Shown: positions 8,582 through 17,978 of the stretch, in pieces
Layout: each line of letters opens with the position of its first letter
How positions within the stretch are numbered: the stretch's first letter is position 1
Origin: an uncultured Chloracidobacterium sp.
Lineage (GTDB): Bacteria > Acidobacteriota > Blastocatellia > Pyrinomonadales > Pyrinomonadaceae
Length of the DNA stretch: 64,000 nt
Assembly (NCBI GenBank): GCA_936914845.1
Contig: CAKZGE010000004.1
Coordinates: 186,001 to 250,000, forward strand
Direction of reading: 5' to 3'
Made by a program: the position numbers and the translations under genes
Notes under the pieces: generated by a model
Databases searched by the model: none
The model's input: the letters and a program-made list of their open reading frames with translations, nothing else
What the model was told of the DNA's origin: nothing

Positions 8582-9727
8582 TCATTCCTGGCCGGAAGGA
8601 TCGCCTGAATCGGTATTGAAGCCGAGTGTTTGTCTGATCTGCTGGATTATCGAATCGTCTTTAATGACGTCCTGCAGCCAGCTTTCTAGCGGCATATTAC
8701 CCCATTTGACGGCTCTTTGGATCAAATATGCGATCGGGCTGTGCGGTTCGGTCCGCTGAAAGAACGCAGCCACCTCGGCCAATCTTTTCAATGCGTCCTT
8801 ACGGTTTTGGATCGGGCCGCCACCGCCGCCTGCCGCCGCATTTCGCGGGGCACCGCTTTCCTCTCCGCCGCCGTCTGTTTCACCTTCAACGATCTCCTCT
8901 TCCGGATCGGGTTCTTCGAGCCGCTTATCTTCGACCAGCTTTTTGAGGACGGCTTCCATGTCGTCCAATACTTTTTTCAAAGTTGCCAGGCCCGGAACCT
9001 GATTGCGGTCGAATTTTTCATCTACGGTCCGGTTGAATTCGTTAAAAGCTTCGCGGCATTCCGTCAGCAGCAGATAGTTCTTTTCGGCAGCTGCCCGCCG
9101 CGTTGTTTCCCATTCGCGGCGCCACATTTCGGAGGTAACGCGTCTTTCACGTTCTGCCTGCTCTCTTAATTTGCGAAATTTTTCCGCCTCGTCGGACGCC
9201 AATGCGTCTAAATTTTCCGGAATGTCAAAATTGCGCGAATCTATCTGATCGATCAGGCTGTAGCCGAGATTTCCGGTTATCGCAGCTCCCTGCAATGCAA
9301 AACCCACTTGGGCATCGAACCAGGAAAGAGCATTTGCGCGGCCTTCCATGTCGCCTTCGTCGATCTCCGGATATAAGGTGTCCCAGAAATTTTGCTGAAA
9401 AAGTATCAGCATTCGGGTACCATCCCGAAAACCGGCAAGGCCAAATTGTTTGACCAAGGCTTCGCAAAGCCAGACGCCGATCTGCAGATCCTTCGTCTTT
9501 TCGGTCAGAGCAGGGACCGCCAGATCGACCACGCGGCGGAAATCGGCAACTTTCAGTTCCGTTTGCCAATCGCCCATCGCCAAATTGTCGTCCGCCCGCC
9601 GAGCCTCAGAGATCTCATCGTATAGTCCGGAATATCGCAGGTTTTCGCCCGATGGATTTTCACCCGGGATCGGCTGGGCAATTGCCTCAAGGTCAATTAC
9701 CGGCGGCGTTTGATTTTCGTCGCTCAT
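8582..9727 (-). CDS. tssA: T6SS assembly protein TssA
   Basis: TssA coordinates baseplate docking and sheath-tube polymerisation. The N-terminal ImpA domain is clear (IAQPIPGENPSGENLRY followed by DWQTELKVADFRRVVDLA, residues about 12-70). A coiled middle follows, with a Glu-rich then Gly-rich linker (about 265-305). The C-terminal segment RTEPHSPIAYLIQRAVKWGNMPLESW is the short TssA type that ends in the ring-forming domain. The product is 381 residues. It lies between tagJ and tssB, each separated by 70-105 bp with no strong terminator. Confidence 0.92.
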   Translation of the reverse strand: MSDENQTPPVIDLEAIAQPIPGENPSGENLRYSGLYDEISEARRADDNLAMGDWQTELKVADFRRVVDLAVPALTEKTKDLQIGVWLCEALVKQFGLAGFRDGTRMLILFQQNFWDTLYPEIDEGDMEGRANALSWFDAQVGFALQGAAITGNLGYSLIDQIDSRNFDIPENLDALASDEAEKFRKLREQAERERRVTSEMWRREWETTRRAAAEKNYLLLTECREAFNEFNRTVDEKFDRNQVPGLATLKKVLDDMEAVLKKLVEDKRLEEPDPEEEIVEGETDGGGEESGAPRNAAAGGGGGPIQNRKDALKRLAEVAAFFQRTEPHSPIAYLIQRAVKWGNMPLESWLQDVIKDDSIIQQIRQTLGFNTDSGDPSGQE

Positions 9728-9832
9728 ATCGTCAATGAAAAACTCCTAAGATAGAAGAAAAAGGGGAATTGGCGAACAATTTCTAAAAAGTAGAAACATT
9801 CTAAACGAAATGCCCCGATAAATCACGAAAAA

Positions 9833-10639
9833 TTATTCTTCATCGCTATCTAACTCAAATTCGATCGTTTGGATGTCCAAGATCGGAATATCGCGTCCGT
9901 TCACTGCGAATATACGCGTGCCTTCGCCGACATAAATATCATCTCCGGCGTCGCGCCATTCGACCGTGCGGCCAAGCCGGACAGCATCATTGCTGTTTTT
10001 CCAGGTATTGACATACAACGAGGGAATGAAAACCTCGCCGTTGGTCCCATTGGCCCATTCGACCTGTGCCTGAAGCCAATAGACATCGCGCAGCGATCTT
10101 CGCTCGAGGAATTCGATGCGGACGGCGTGTTCAAAAGGCAGCCAAGCGTATGTGTCTTTGATGATGACCTCGAAAACACAACTGGTCAGGTCATTGTAAT
10201 CGCGAAAGTCGGAAAAAGCTTCACCATTGATCTTACAACGAAAAGCAGGTCGTTCGGCTTCCACCTTATCGAAAGCTTCGCGGGCACCGGCCGTGTCGCC
10301 ATCCTGCAAAAGCTGGTTTCCGATCAAAAGCTGCTCAACGTAGTCGGGCATTGCCATTGCCGTGCCCGGAGCTGATTTGCTGTTGAAAACATTGATGCGG
10401 TCGCGCTCGGCTTTCAGATTCTGTTGGTATATCTTTGACCCGATCGTTGCCCCGACCTCTTGATGGCCGATAACCTCGAGTTGCTTTTCGGCACGGTCCC
10501 ACTGACCGGAAAAGCAGCTCAGTTCGAACAAGAAAGTGCGGGCTGCAATATTGGTCGGATTCTGCTTGACCAAAGCCAGAGCAGATTCGATAGCCCCGTC
10601 AAGGTTTCCGGCATCAAGTTGAAGTTTAGCGTTATTCAT
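9833..10639 (-). CDS. tagJ: T6SS accessory protein TagJ (ImpE family)
   Basis: TagJ/ImpE binds the N-terminal part of the small sheath subunit and is thought to modulate sheath turnover by ClpV. The 268 residues start with TPR-like helices (LDAGNLDGAIESALALVKQNPTN), as in the family. The C-terminal half holds the ImpE core: FRDYNDLTSCVFEVII, then YAWLPFEHAVRIEF and the RDVYWLQAQVEWANGTNGEVFIPSLY block. Presence of TagJ together with ClpV fits the known co-occurrence in some T6SS classes. The TssM start lies 16 bp away on the upstream side. Confidence 0.93.
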   Translation of the reverse strand: MNNAKLQLDAGNLDGAIESALALVKQNPTNIAARTFLFELSCFSGQWDRAEKQLEVIGHQEVGATIGSKIYQQNLKAERDRINVFNSKSAPGTAMAMPDYVEQLLIGNQLLQDGDTAGAREAFDKVEAERPAFRCKINGEAFSDFRDYNDLTSCVFEVIIKDTYAWLPFEHAVRIEFLERRSLRDVYWLQAQVEWANGTNGEVFIPSLYVNTWKNSNDAVRLGRTVEWRDAGDDIYVGEGTRIFAVNGRDIPILDIQTIEFELDSDEE

Positions 10640-10655
10640 AAAAAGTATAGACCGT

Positions 10656-13600
10656 CTATTTCAGAAATGTTTGCGGAGCTTTTGCCTGTCTGAAAACATT
10701 TTTATCAAATAGGTCAACACCGCTAGGTTTGATCGTGGCCGAAACGGATTTTCCGCCAACGCTGTAGTTGAGCAGATATTCACCATTGGCCTGTTTCGCT
10801 GCTCCACCGGCATCAACAAACCGGAAGAGCCCCCAATTGCCTTGAAATATCTTGGTTCCCTCATTGCCCGCCACGGTTGACGTGGTCGAAGTACCGTCAG
10901 ACGGAGGCGTAGTCGTGGATGGAGCCGCTAGGCCGGCAACCTTCATCAAAACACCGGTTTCCGTCGCCGAGGCACCCGGGAAAGTTCCCTTAAGCGAGCC
11001 GGTGCCGCTGGAATCGGTCTTTTGCCCGTCAATGGTCACTTCGATCAGAGCATCTTTGCTCGGCTTGAACGCAAATTCGTATTCGAATTTTGGTGTCGGA
11101 TTTGAGCCGAAAAGCCCCTTTCGAAGCCGCATCAGATTATTCAGGTATTCCACAAATGCGTCATCGAAAACGACCTCGCTGCCTTCTTTGACCTTGTATT
11201 TTCCTTCGACCTCGTCGAAATATTTGCTCAAACGATCGTCAAAGAATTTAGAGAATTTGCCATCTACCGGGTTAAGGAAAGCGGTCAGCTTTGTCAGATC
11301 GGTCTCAGAATCGCCGTCTTCGAACGGATATCCGCGCTCGATCTGTTTGGCTTCGGGCAAGATCTGTTCGTTCCAGATCTTAATTATCTGTTCGCGGGCT
11401 CCCGCACCGAGCAGCGACCGAAGATTTCCGATAGGCTTTTGCAGCAACGCCGCTAGATCCTGGCCGGCCGCCGTTTCGTTAAAGCCGCTGATCAAACCGG
11501 TGATCGCGGTATCGCGCTGACGGATCTTCAGCGGATCTTTATCGTTCGCCATCTCCTGAGCTATCTTTTTGATCTCATCGTCCGAACGTCCATTGAAATC
11601 GTTATAAAGTTTGCCGATCTCCGCCTGATATTTTTCGAGGTTCGAATTTTGCGGATTAGACGGATCTCCGACGAAGGTGAAAAGCGGACGAAAGTCCTTT
11701 TCGGGAGCACTGCTTCCCGGGCCGGTAGCTTTCTTTCTGAAAATAAAGCTCTTGATCCATTCGAACCAGCCATCCGGTTCGAGCTGTGCCGAGAGATTCG
11801 TGTTCTTGGCGATCTCTCTGGCCAAGATCTTGATCGGCGAATTTGCCGAAGAAAAGCTTTGCAATGCGGCTGAGGCATCGTCCTTGTTCCTGTAAGGCTT
11901 GACCTCGATCCCCTTGACGAAACGACGCCAGTTATCGGCATAATCTCGCATATAGCGATCTTCGATCTTAGCGGCGTCGGTCGATTGAGCGGCTTGCTTT
12001 TTGCCGTCTTCGCCCATTACCCAATCGTCTTCGCTAAGTTTTTGGTCGGCTTCGGCGATGGCCACTTTCATTAGCTCGTAACCGCTGCGGGTATAAGCGC
12101 TTGGAACGGCATAGCTGCCGGTAATGAAGGTCGCATCGGCTGCATTGCGGGCAAGGATGGCTTCGGCAGACGTTTGTCCGACCTTGTCGTCGATCTCTTT
12201 GGATATCTCCGTTACCTTACGGCTGAGATACCGGTACGGAGCAGGGAAGGCCTGCAATTTATTGCGGGCATCGGCGATCAACTTGCCATCGGGGCTGATC
12301 CGCGGAAAGCGGTAGTCATCGTCGTCGCGATCGACCTGCTTAGCCCAGAAATCGAGTTGCTGCAATGCGACGAGTTTCATATCCGGCGGCACTTTCGATT
12401 CGGATGTCCAATAGGTTTTCAGCGTATTAGCTATATGCGTGCCGTCCGCTTTTTCCTTAAATTGGCCGGTCAGCATCAGATAGGCCTTCAGCAGGTCGTA
12501 ATTGGCTGCCAAATTTTTCTCTTCGGCGTCCGTCAATTGCGATGGATTAACAACCGGCTGGCTGGCGGCAAATTTTCGCAGATCAGCTTCCATCCGGCTC
12601 ACCGTAGGCGCTTTGAAACGTTTCTCGACAACCGTCATATAGATCGGCAGAAGATTTTTCTTGTAAATATGATTGCCGGAATAAAGCCCGAAACGGAGGT
12701 AGATCGGAGCTCCGTCACGTTCATATGTGTCGAGTTCCGACATCAGCACACGCAGGTCTTCGACCGCATTCAGCTCTCTGCGTGTTTCGTCTTCGGTCTT
12801 GTCCAAAACGTTCTTTTTGGCATCTGCCCGAGCGATCGTTAGTACCTGTCCGCCGAGACCCTCGGCATTTTGGAGTATCTGGCGGTTGGACAAAAGCGAA
12901 ACGAACGACATGGCGAGCAGGCCGAGAACAAGGAGTGCGCCCAGAAAGGTCATCATCCAACCAAAGATCGGTGCCCGCTGTTTTTGAGCAATAAAGGTCT
13001 GGACGAGGTCTTTGTCCCGCAAGATCACATCCCGTGTCAAGCGCTCTGTAAAATAGGTTTGACCGACGGTTTGCGGTGTGTTTCCGGTTTGCGGAGCCGG
13101 CGGAGCGGCCGTGAAATAATAACCGCGGAGAAAGGGGTTTTGGCTGAACGGATTCGGCCGGAAAAGGGTATTGACGAAAGCCGCAAAACGGCGCCGGGCA
13201 GAACCGAAATGCAACGGAAAATTGAAAATGCGCAGCTGGCGAACCGGCGGGAAAGGTGCCGAAAGCCGAGCCAGTCGGCGCTTCATTAGCGAACTATGAA
13301 GCAATTCGTATTCGCCATCAAACATCGATTGAGCTTCTTCGCTTTTTTCGATCGGTATAGTTGCGCCCCAAACAAGATTCTTGCCTTCATTTTTTGAGGT
13401 CGAGAAGGAATCACGGAAACCTTCGATGGCGTCGGCGTGCGTGAAAACCAAATAGACCGGAAAATTTACTTTTAGACGGGCAACTGCATCATCAAGGCGG
13501 CTTCGGAGCAGTTTCGCGGATTCTTCGATCTCGCGTTCATCGCCCTTGAGTATCTGCTCACAATCGATCGTCAGAATAAACCCATCGACCGGGCGATTTG

Positions 13601-14246
13601 GGCGATTCTTTTTGATGGTTTCCAAAAGTGATGCCCATTCTTCGGCCTCGCCGCCTTCGCCCTGATAACGCCCGGATGTGTCAACAAAAACAGCCTCGCT
13701 GGTTACACGCCAATCGACAGCCGCAGTAGGGCGAATGAATTTTTGTTCTGATTGCCGTTGGCTGGGCAATGTCTGGTAGTTAAGGTTCGAACCAAGTACG
13801 AGCGAGCTTTTTCCGGCTTTGGCAGGCCCGGCGACGATATACCAGGGCAGAGAATAGACGGCGTCTTTGCCGTTCTCGCCAAGGTTCGAGGAGCGAAGAA
13901 ACTGGATGGTTTCCTGAGCTCCGGCGTCGATATCGGTATCAACCCCGGCATTCGCAGCCACCTGTTGCTGCTGTTGCTGTTGGGGAACGGCTGCCGCTTC
14001 GGCATTGCCCGCCTTTTCCGCTTCCAGCTGCTTGCGTTTCTTTTTAGCTCGCCGGCTCGCGACGAACATAATTATCAAAGCGAAAGGCAAGGTGAGCAGA
14101 ACGGCGGCGACAACCGCAATTTTGTAGTTGTAGGAAGCGGTGGTTGGAGGCAGCATCCACACGATGACCATGACCAATCCATAGAACGACAGCATGCCGC
14201 CCAAACCGAAAGCGAATTTTAGCTGATTTACGTGAAAACTGCTCAT
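10656..14246 (-). CDS. tssM: T6SS membrane-complex ATPase-like protein TssM (IcmF)
   Basis: TssM is the inner-membrane core of the T6SS membrane complex. At 1196 residues it has normal length. Two transmembrane helices lie at about 13-33 and 42-63. A cytoplasmic NTPase-like domain follows with Walker A GPAKAGKS (140-147), and a third transmembrane helix lies near 425-450 (FLGALLVLGLLAMSFVSLL). The remainder is periplasmic and ends with a Ser/Thr/Pro-rich stretch before a beta-rich C-terminal domain. A run of seven glutamines (89-95) sits in the first cytoplasmic linker. Because no tssJ lipoprotein gene is visible, the periplasmic end may contact a different partner. Confidence 0.95.
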   Translation of the reverse strand: MSSFHVNQLKFAFGLGGMLSFYGLVMVIVWMLPPTTASYNYKIAVVAAVLLTLPFALIIMFVASRRAKKKRKQLEAEKAGNAEAAAVPQQQQQQQVAANAGVDTDIDAGAQETIQFLRSSNLGENGKDAVYSLPWYIVAGPAKAGKSSLVLGSNLNYQTLPSQRQSEQKFIRPTAAVDWRVTSEAVFVDTSGRYQGEGGEAEEWASLLETIKKNRPNRPVDGFILTIDCEQILKGDEREIEESAKLLRSRLDDAVARLKVNFPVYLVFTHADAIEGFRDSFSTSKNEGKNLVWGATIPIEKSEEAQSMFDGEYELLHSSLMKRRLARLSAPFPPVRQLRIFNFPLHFGSARRRFAAFVNTLFRPNPFSQNPFLRGYYFTAAPPAPQTGNTPQTVGQTYFTERLTRDVILRDKDLVQTFIAQKQRAPIFGWMMTFLGALLVLGLLAMSFVSLLSNRQILQNAEGLGGQVLTIARADAKKNVLDKTEDETRRELNAVEDLRVLMSELDTYERDGAPIYLRFGLYSGNHIYKKNLLPIYMTVVEKRFKAPTVSRMEADLRKFAASQPVVNPSQLTDAEEKNLAANYDLLKAYLMLTGQFKEKADGTHIANTLKTYWTSESKVPPDMKLVALQQLDFWAKQVDRDDDDYRFPRISPDGKLIADARNKLQAFPAPYRYLSRKVTEISKEIDDKVGQTSAEAILARNAADATFITGSYAVPSAYTRSGYELMKVAIAEADQKLSEDDWVMGEDGKKQAAQSTDAAKIEDRYMRDYADNWRRFVKGIEVKPYRNKDDASAALQSFSSANSPIKILAREIAKNTNLSAQLEPDGWFEWIKSFIFRKKATGPGSSAPEKDFRPLFTFVGDPSNPQNSNLEKYQAEIGKLYNDFNGRSDDEIKKIAQEMANDKDPLKIRQRDTAITGLISGFNETAAGQDLAALLQKPIGNLRSLLGAGAREQIIKIWNEQILPEAKQIERGYPFEDGDSETDLTKLTAFLNPVDGKFSKFFDDRLSKYFDEVEGKYKVKEGSEVVFDDAFVEYLNNLMRLRKGLFGSNPTPKFEYEFAFKPSKDALIEVTIDGQKTDSSGTGSLKGTFPGASATETGVLMKVAGLAAPSTTTPPSDGTSTTSTVAGNEGTKIFQGNWGLFRFVDAGGAAKQANGEYLLNYSVGGKSVSATIKPSGVDLFDKNVFRQAKAPQTFLK

Positions 14247-14285
14247 AACCGAAACCCTGAGAATCTGTTCGAAAAAGCCCGCAGC

Positions 14286-14963
14286 CTAAAGCTGAAGGTT
14301 TGCGACCGCTTCCTGCAAAAATTTTGAAGAAGCCAAAAACATGATCATATAGACAATGAACGCCAAAGCGAGGCCGGCTCCGGCACCGACCTTGGCCCAG
14401 GTCGGCATACCTTTCTTTTCCGGCGGCGGCGGCTGATCATTTGCCAGCCAATGGGGCGACAATTCCACCGGGCGGATCTTGCCCGCCTTGACCAACGCAT
14501 TGGCCGTGTGCTGCATTATCGCCAAAAGCTTTTCGTGTTCATAGATGGCGTAGCGTCCCTTGAAACCTAAAAGCATGCAGAAATAGTAGATCTCAACCGC
14601 ATCGGCCGTCACATCGATCTGTTTGATCATTGCATCAAGCTTATCGAAGAACTTGTTGCCGGCGAGTTGTTCGCCGAAATATTCAAGCTGGAGCGGGTAT
14701 TTTTCCCATTCGTCACGCAGCGGGAAATTGTTGGTCAAAACGGTTTCGTCCACAAAAGAGGCAAGAGCAAATTTTGAGACCTGGACGATCTTATGATTGA
14801 ACCGATAACGTTCAGCCCGTTTTTCAAAATCCTGAAGCATGCCGGCGATCTTGGGCCGGAGTTCGTTCGAAGGCACAACAATTCCGGCTTTGACCCGCAA
14901 TATCAGGTCAAAGACCGGCCCGGCAAATGCCACTAGATCGTTTTTTGCGTTGTTCTCGCTCAT
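14286..14963 (-). CDS. tssL: T6SS membrane-complex protein TssL (DotU family)
   Basis: TssL joins TssM and TssK at the inner membrane. The 225-residue product carries the DotU core (VFDLILRVKAGI, FALASFVDETVL, EYFGEQLAGNKFF, EIYYFCMLLGFKGRY) and one C-terminal transmembrane helix (about 196-217) with a very short periplasmic tail. It has no OmpA-like peptidoglycan-binding extension, which in other systems anchors the complex to the cell wall. It is placed between tssK and tssM. Confidence 0.95.
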   Translation of the reverse strand: MSENNAKNDLVAFAGPVFDLILRVKAGIVVPSNELRPKIAGMLQDFEKRAERYRFNHKIVQVSKFALASFVDETVLTNNFPLRDEWEKYPLQLEYFGEQLAGNKFFDKLDAMIKQIDVTADAVEIYYFCMLLGFKGRYAIYEHEKLLAIMQHTANALVKAGKIRPVELSPHWLANDQPPPPEKKGMPTWAKVGAGAGLALAFIVYMIMFLASSKFLQEAVANLQL

Positions 14964-15011
14964 AAAAACTCTACTGATCGATTCTTCCGGATACCTGTGG
15001 TAAGACAGCGG

Positions 15012-16364
15012 CTAGGGCTTAACAGCGTAAAGCTCTAGCTTTTCATCCGGTATCTCGTTCGGCACATAGACCGAGATCACTTTTGAACCGGCGATGCCTT
15101 TCCAATAGGGCCCGATAGAATCGAGCTGGAAATATTTGAAACCGACACGGGCCGGGATCGGAGCCGGCGGCGGACTGGAATGGGTCAGCACCACACCCGG
15201 CAATGCCGATCCGATCACGGAATCGATGACGTCGCGGGAAGCGATCTTGACGACACGCGGAACGCCCTCGATAAGTTTCGATTCGGGCATTTGGGCCCGC
15301 ACGGCCAAATAGAAACCGGCTTCTTTCAACAAACGCTCGTCGTCGATGCGGCCGACATACAGTGTGTCGCGTGTCTTTTCCAGCGGAATTGCGACGCAGC
15401 GGCTCGGAATGACCGTTTCAAGCAGCTCTTTTAGCTGCAAGGACAGACTGTTGAAAGTGAAATAAAGATCATCGTGGTCGTAGTGGACGATGTCTTTCGG
15501 ATGATATTCCAGAGAGAATGTCATCAACTTTCCGACCAAAGCGGCCATTTCAAGATAGAGCTTTTCCGGGTGAATGACCGGTGACCTGAAATAATGGGCC
15601 ATCGTCGGGATCGAGGCATTGATCGTGTTCAGGAGCCAGAAAACGGCGACCTCGGATGTCGTGAAATCAGCGAGCGACGCATTCGATTGCCGACGCTGTT
15701 CGCCAAGACTGGCGCTTTTTGTGATCAATATTTCGACCAATTGCCGAAGCATGCTCACCAGCCAAGGTGAAGCAGTTATTTTCAGCACGGGCGGAATGTA
15801 ATCGTCTGAGATCTTTATTTGGCCCGTTGGCGTTCGTTCGAGTTCGGCGATCTTGATAGAGGTGAAGCCGTCCCGAAGTTCGTCGTCGAATATAATGCGG
15901 AAATTGCTTTTGGCAAATGCTAGCGGTTGTTCGTTGGTCCCGGTGGTCTCGTCCTTAACGCTAATAGCTTCTTGCAGAAAGCGTATGTTGTTGTTCGGGA
16001 CCGCTCCGTTCGCCAAGAAATTTGCCTCGCCGATCTTTTTGGCGGGAATTGCCAAATGTACACCAAGCTTTTCGGCTTCGACGCGAAAATGATTGCCGAC
16101 CGGCCGCATCGGCGGAACGCCCTCGGCGTCAGGAACATTCACCATTAGGCCGTCTTTCAAAACGCCGCGACATTGTGTCAATTGAAATTCGCCGTTGGCG
16201 ATCGCTTCATTATTGATCTGGATATCGAGCACACCATAGTCGTGCTGGAGTATTGAGCGGGACCGCGAATTCAGCAATTCATCGTAATAATTGTCCCATT
16301 GCTGAAAGTGATGCGGCGTTAGAAGCATCCCTTCATTCCAAACTATCTTGCGGTATTTACTCAT
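15012..16364 (-). CDS. tssK: T6SS baseplate subunit TssK
   Basis: TssK links the baseplate to TssL/TssM. The 450-residue protein has the canonical start KIVWNEGMLLTPHHFQQWDNYYDELLNSRSR, the central SPWLVSMLRQLVEILITKS helix and the C-terminal domain containing RVGFKYFQLDSIGPYWKGI and SVYVPNEIPDEKLELYAV. All are typical. A 147-bp gap with no convincing promoter or terminator separates it from the FHA gene upstream. Confidence 0.96.
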   Translation of the reverse strand: MSKYRKIVWNEGMLLTPHHFQQWDNYYDELLNSRSRSILQHDYGVLDIQINNEAIANGEFQLTQCRGVLKDGLMVNVPDAEGVPPMRPVGNHFRVEAEKLGVHLAIPAKKIGEANFLANGAVPNNNIRFLQEAISVKDETTGTNEQPLAFAKSNFRIIFDDELRDGFTSIKIAELERTPTGQIKISDDYIPPVLKITASPWLVSMLRQLVEILITKSASLGEQRRQSNASLADFTTSEVAVFWLLNTINASIPTMAHYFRSPVIHPEKLYLEMAALVGKLMTFSLEYHPKDIVHYDHDDLYFTFNSLSLQLKELLETVIPSRCVAIPLEKTRDTLYVGRIDDERLLKEAGFYLAVRAQMPESKLIEGVPRVVKIASRDVIDSVIGSALPGVVLTHSSPPPAPIPARVGFKYFQLDSIGPYWKGIAGSKVISVYVPNEIPDEKLELYAVKP

Positions 16365-16511
16365 AAACAGGTTAGAGCTAAATAGTAAAACGACTGGCGA
16401 AATTAGTAAACAGCAGAGTCAAAACTCCGCCCAAGCACAAAAATATACTTCTCGCCGGGAACGCCGGCCGGGGAACATTTTTCAACAAAATTTGACTAAC
16501 CTTTACCGGAA

Positions 16512-17897
16512 CTATAATTGGACCGGCTCAGCATTGACGCCAAAATCCTTGGGATTTTGCGAGATGACGCCGATCGCAAGGAAGTTTACGGCCGCGTCGT
16601 ATTCTCCTTGCGAGATCTTATTATTTTTTTGCAGAAACCAGATCGTACGTATCTCACGAGCGCTTTGAGGAAATTTATTTGCCAGATCCTGCAGCATATT
16701 TCTCACTTTCAATATATCGCCGTTGGCTCCTTGATCGTAAGCCGCCATCATTAAAAGGGCATCGTCGCCCAATTCGCTGTCCAGGTGCGGTTTCATTTTG
16801 CTAAACACCGCGGCCGTTTCATTGACGGCGGCCATTACATCACCCGAACGATTTCCCATTCGGGACATTGCGGCAATGGCTAAGAACTGAGGCCGGACAT
16901 TTATTGTCTCTGCCGCCGATTTGATCTGGCCGGCGTTCTTGCGCACTGAATTCAGATTCTGTGCGATAGCGGACGAACGCGAGAACTGGGACACCTTTGC
17001 GGCGATCATTCCCGCCTGTTCCGATGACATAAAGGCTTTCGGGTCGTTTTGAGCGATCCTTCGTAAAAAAGAGGTGCCGCTATACTGGATCTTAGCCGTG
17101 GCCGAGCTGTCCTTGCCCGGCTTAACGATATCTATCGGGCCATCGGATCCTGAACCCGAACCGCCGGGTTGAGTTCCGGTCCCGGGCTGCGTTCCGCCCG
17201 GAGACGCGGGAGCGGTGTTGCCGCCGGCCGGTGCGGAAGGCCCCGTCGAAATTCCGCCGGGGACCTCTTTTTTTTCGTCAGTACGCGAATTGGTCCGCGG
17301 TTCTTCATCGGTATCTTCGTCACCTCCGCTGCCGGCGTAGATATTGTCATTGCTGCCATGGGCCACCTCGGTCCCGCCGCGAAGAAACAAAAAACCGAGG
17401 ACGCCTCCTAATATAACAACGCCCAGTATCGGAGCGACGATAAAAAGCATCATCGATGAACCGCCGCTTGATGCGGACGAAGCGGGGGCCGCTGCCGGTG
17501 ATGCAGCCGAGACTGACGCCGCTGCCGGTGAAGCCGGAGCGGCTGAAGGCTCATCTATCGGCGAGTTTGGCGCGGCTGACTGCTCTTGACCGGCGGCAGT
17601 TTCAATACGTACTTCCATGCCTCCGAGGCTTAGAATATCGCCATGGGCCAATGGGGAGGCTTGCCACAATTCTTCGCCGTTAAGCAAAGTGCCGTTGCTT
17701 GACCCCGCGTCTTCGGCCATGAAGATGACCCCTAGCCGGCGGATGCGCAGGTGTTCCCGCGAAAGCCGGGCGTCGCTGATGGCAAGATCCATCTGGGAAT
17801 GGCGGCCAACGGCAAACAGGTCGCCGGTCACGGCTATCCGCTGTTCTTCTCCTGCCATCTTATATATCAGCCACAGATCGCTCATTGCCGTCGTCAA
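16512..17897 (-). CDS. FHA-transmembrane protein with degenerate transglycosylase-like C-terminus (paralog C)
   Basis: Domain order over 461 residues: an FHA domain with GRHS (31-34), SREH (46-49) and SSNGT (66-70) phosphothreonine-binding motifs; an Ala/Pro/Ser linker; one transmembrane helix (about 149-172); a Gly/Ser/Pro-rich periplasmic linker; and a helical domain (about 275-461). The end of this last domain, NFLAIGVISQNPKDFGV, matches the end of the other two FHA paralogs in this locus. Aligned by eye, the catalytic-Glu site of paralog B is Ala343 here, so it is probably enzymatically dead. The start is a TTG at 17897, because AGGAG (17903-17907) lies 5 nt upstream; the ATG at codon 5 would be 17 nt away. 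FHA proteins (Fha/TagH) regulate T6SS assembly by binding phospho-threonine. Confidence 0.8.
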   Translation of the reverse strand: MTTAMSDLWLIYKMAGEEQRIAVTGDLFAVGRHSQMDLAISDARLSREHLRIRRLGVIFMAEDAGSSNGTLLNGEELWQASPLAHGDILSLGGMEVRIETAAGQEQSAAPNSPIDEPSAAPASPAAASVSAASPAAAPASSASSGGSSMMLFIVAPILGVVILGGVLGFLFLRGGTEVAHGSNDNIYAGSGGDEDTDEEPRTNSRTDEKKEVPGGISTGPSAPAGGNTAPASPGGTQPGTGTQPGGSGSGSDGPIDIVKPGKDSSATAKIQYSGTSFLRRIAQNDPKAFMSSEQAGMIAAKVSQFSRSSAIAQNLNSVRKNAGQIKSAAETINVRPQFLAIAAMSRMGNRSGDVMAAVNETAAVFSKMKPHLDSELGDDALLMMAAYDQGANGDILKVRNMLQDLANKFPQSAREIRTIWFLQKNNKISQGEYDAAVNFLAIGVISQNPKDFGVNAEPVQL

Positions 17898-17978
17898 AAG
17901 ATCTCCTTTTCAAAGAACGCACCGTACACCAAGTAAATGCGTCATTTTCAAGAATAAAAGGTCAAAGTAATTATAGAT

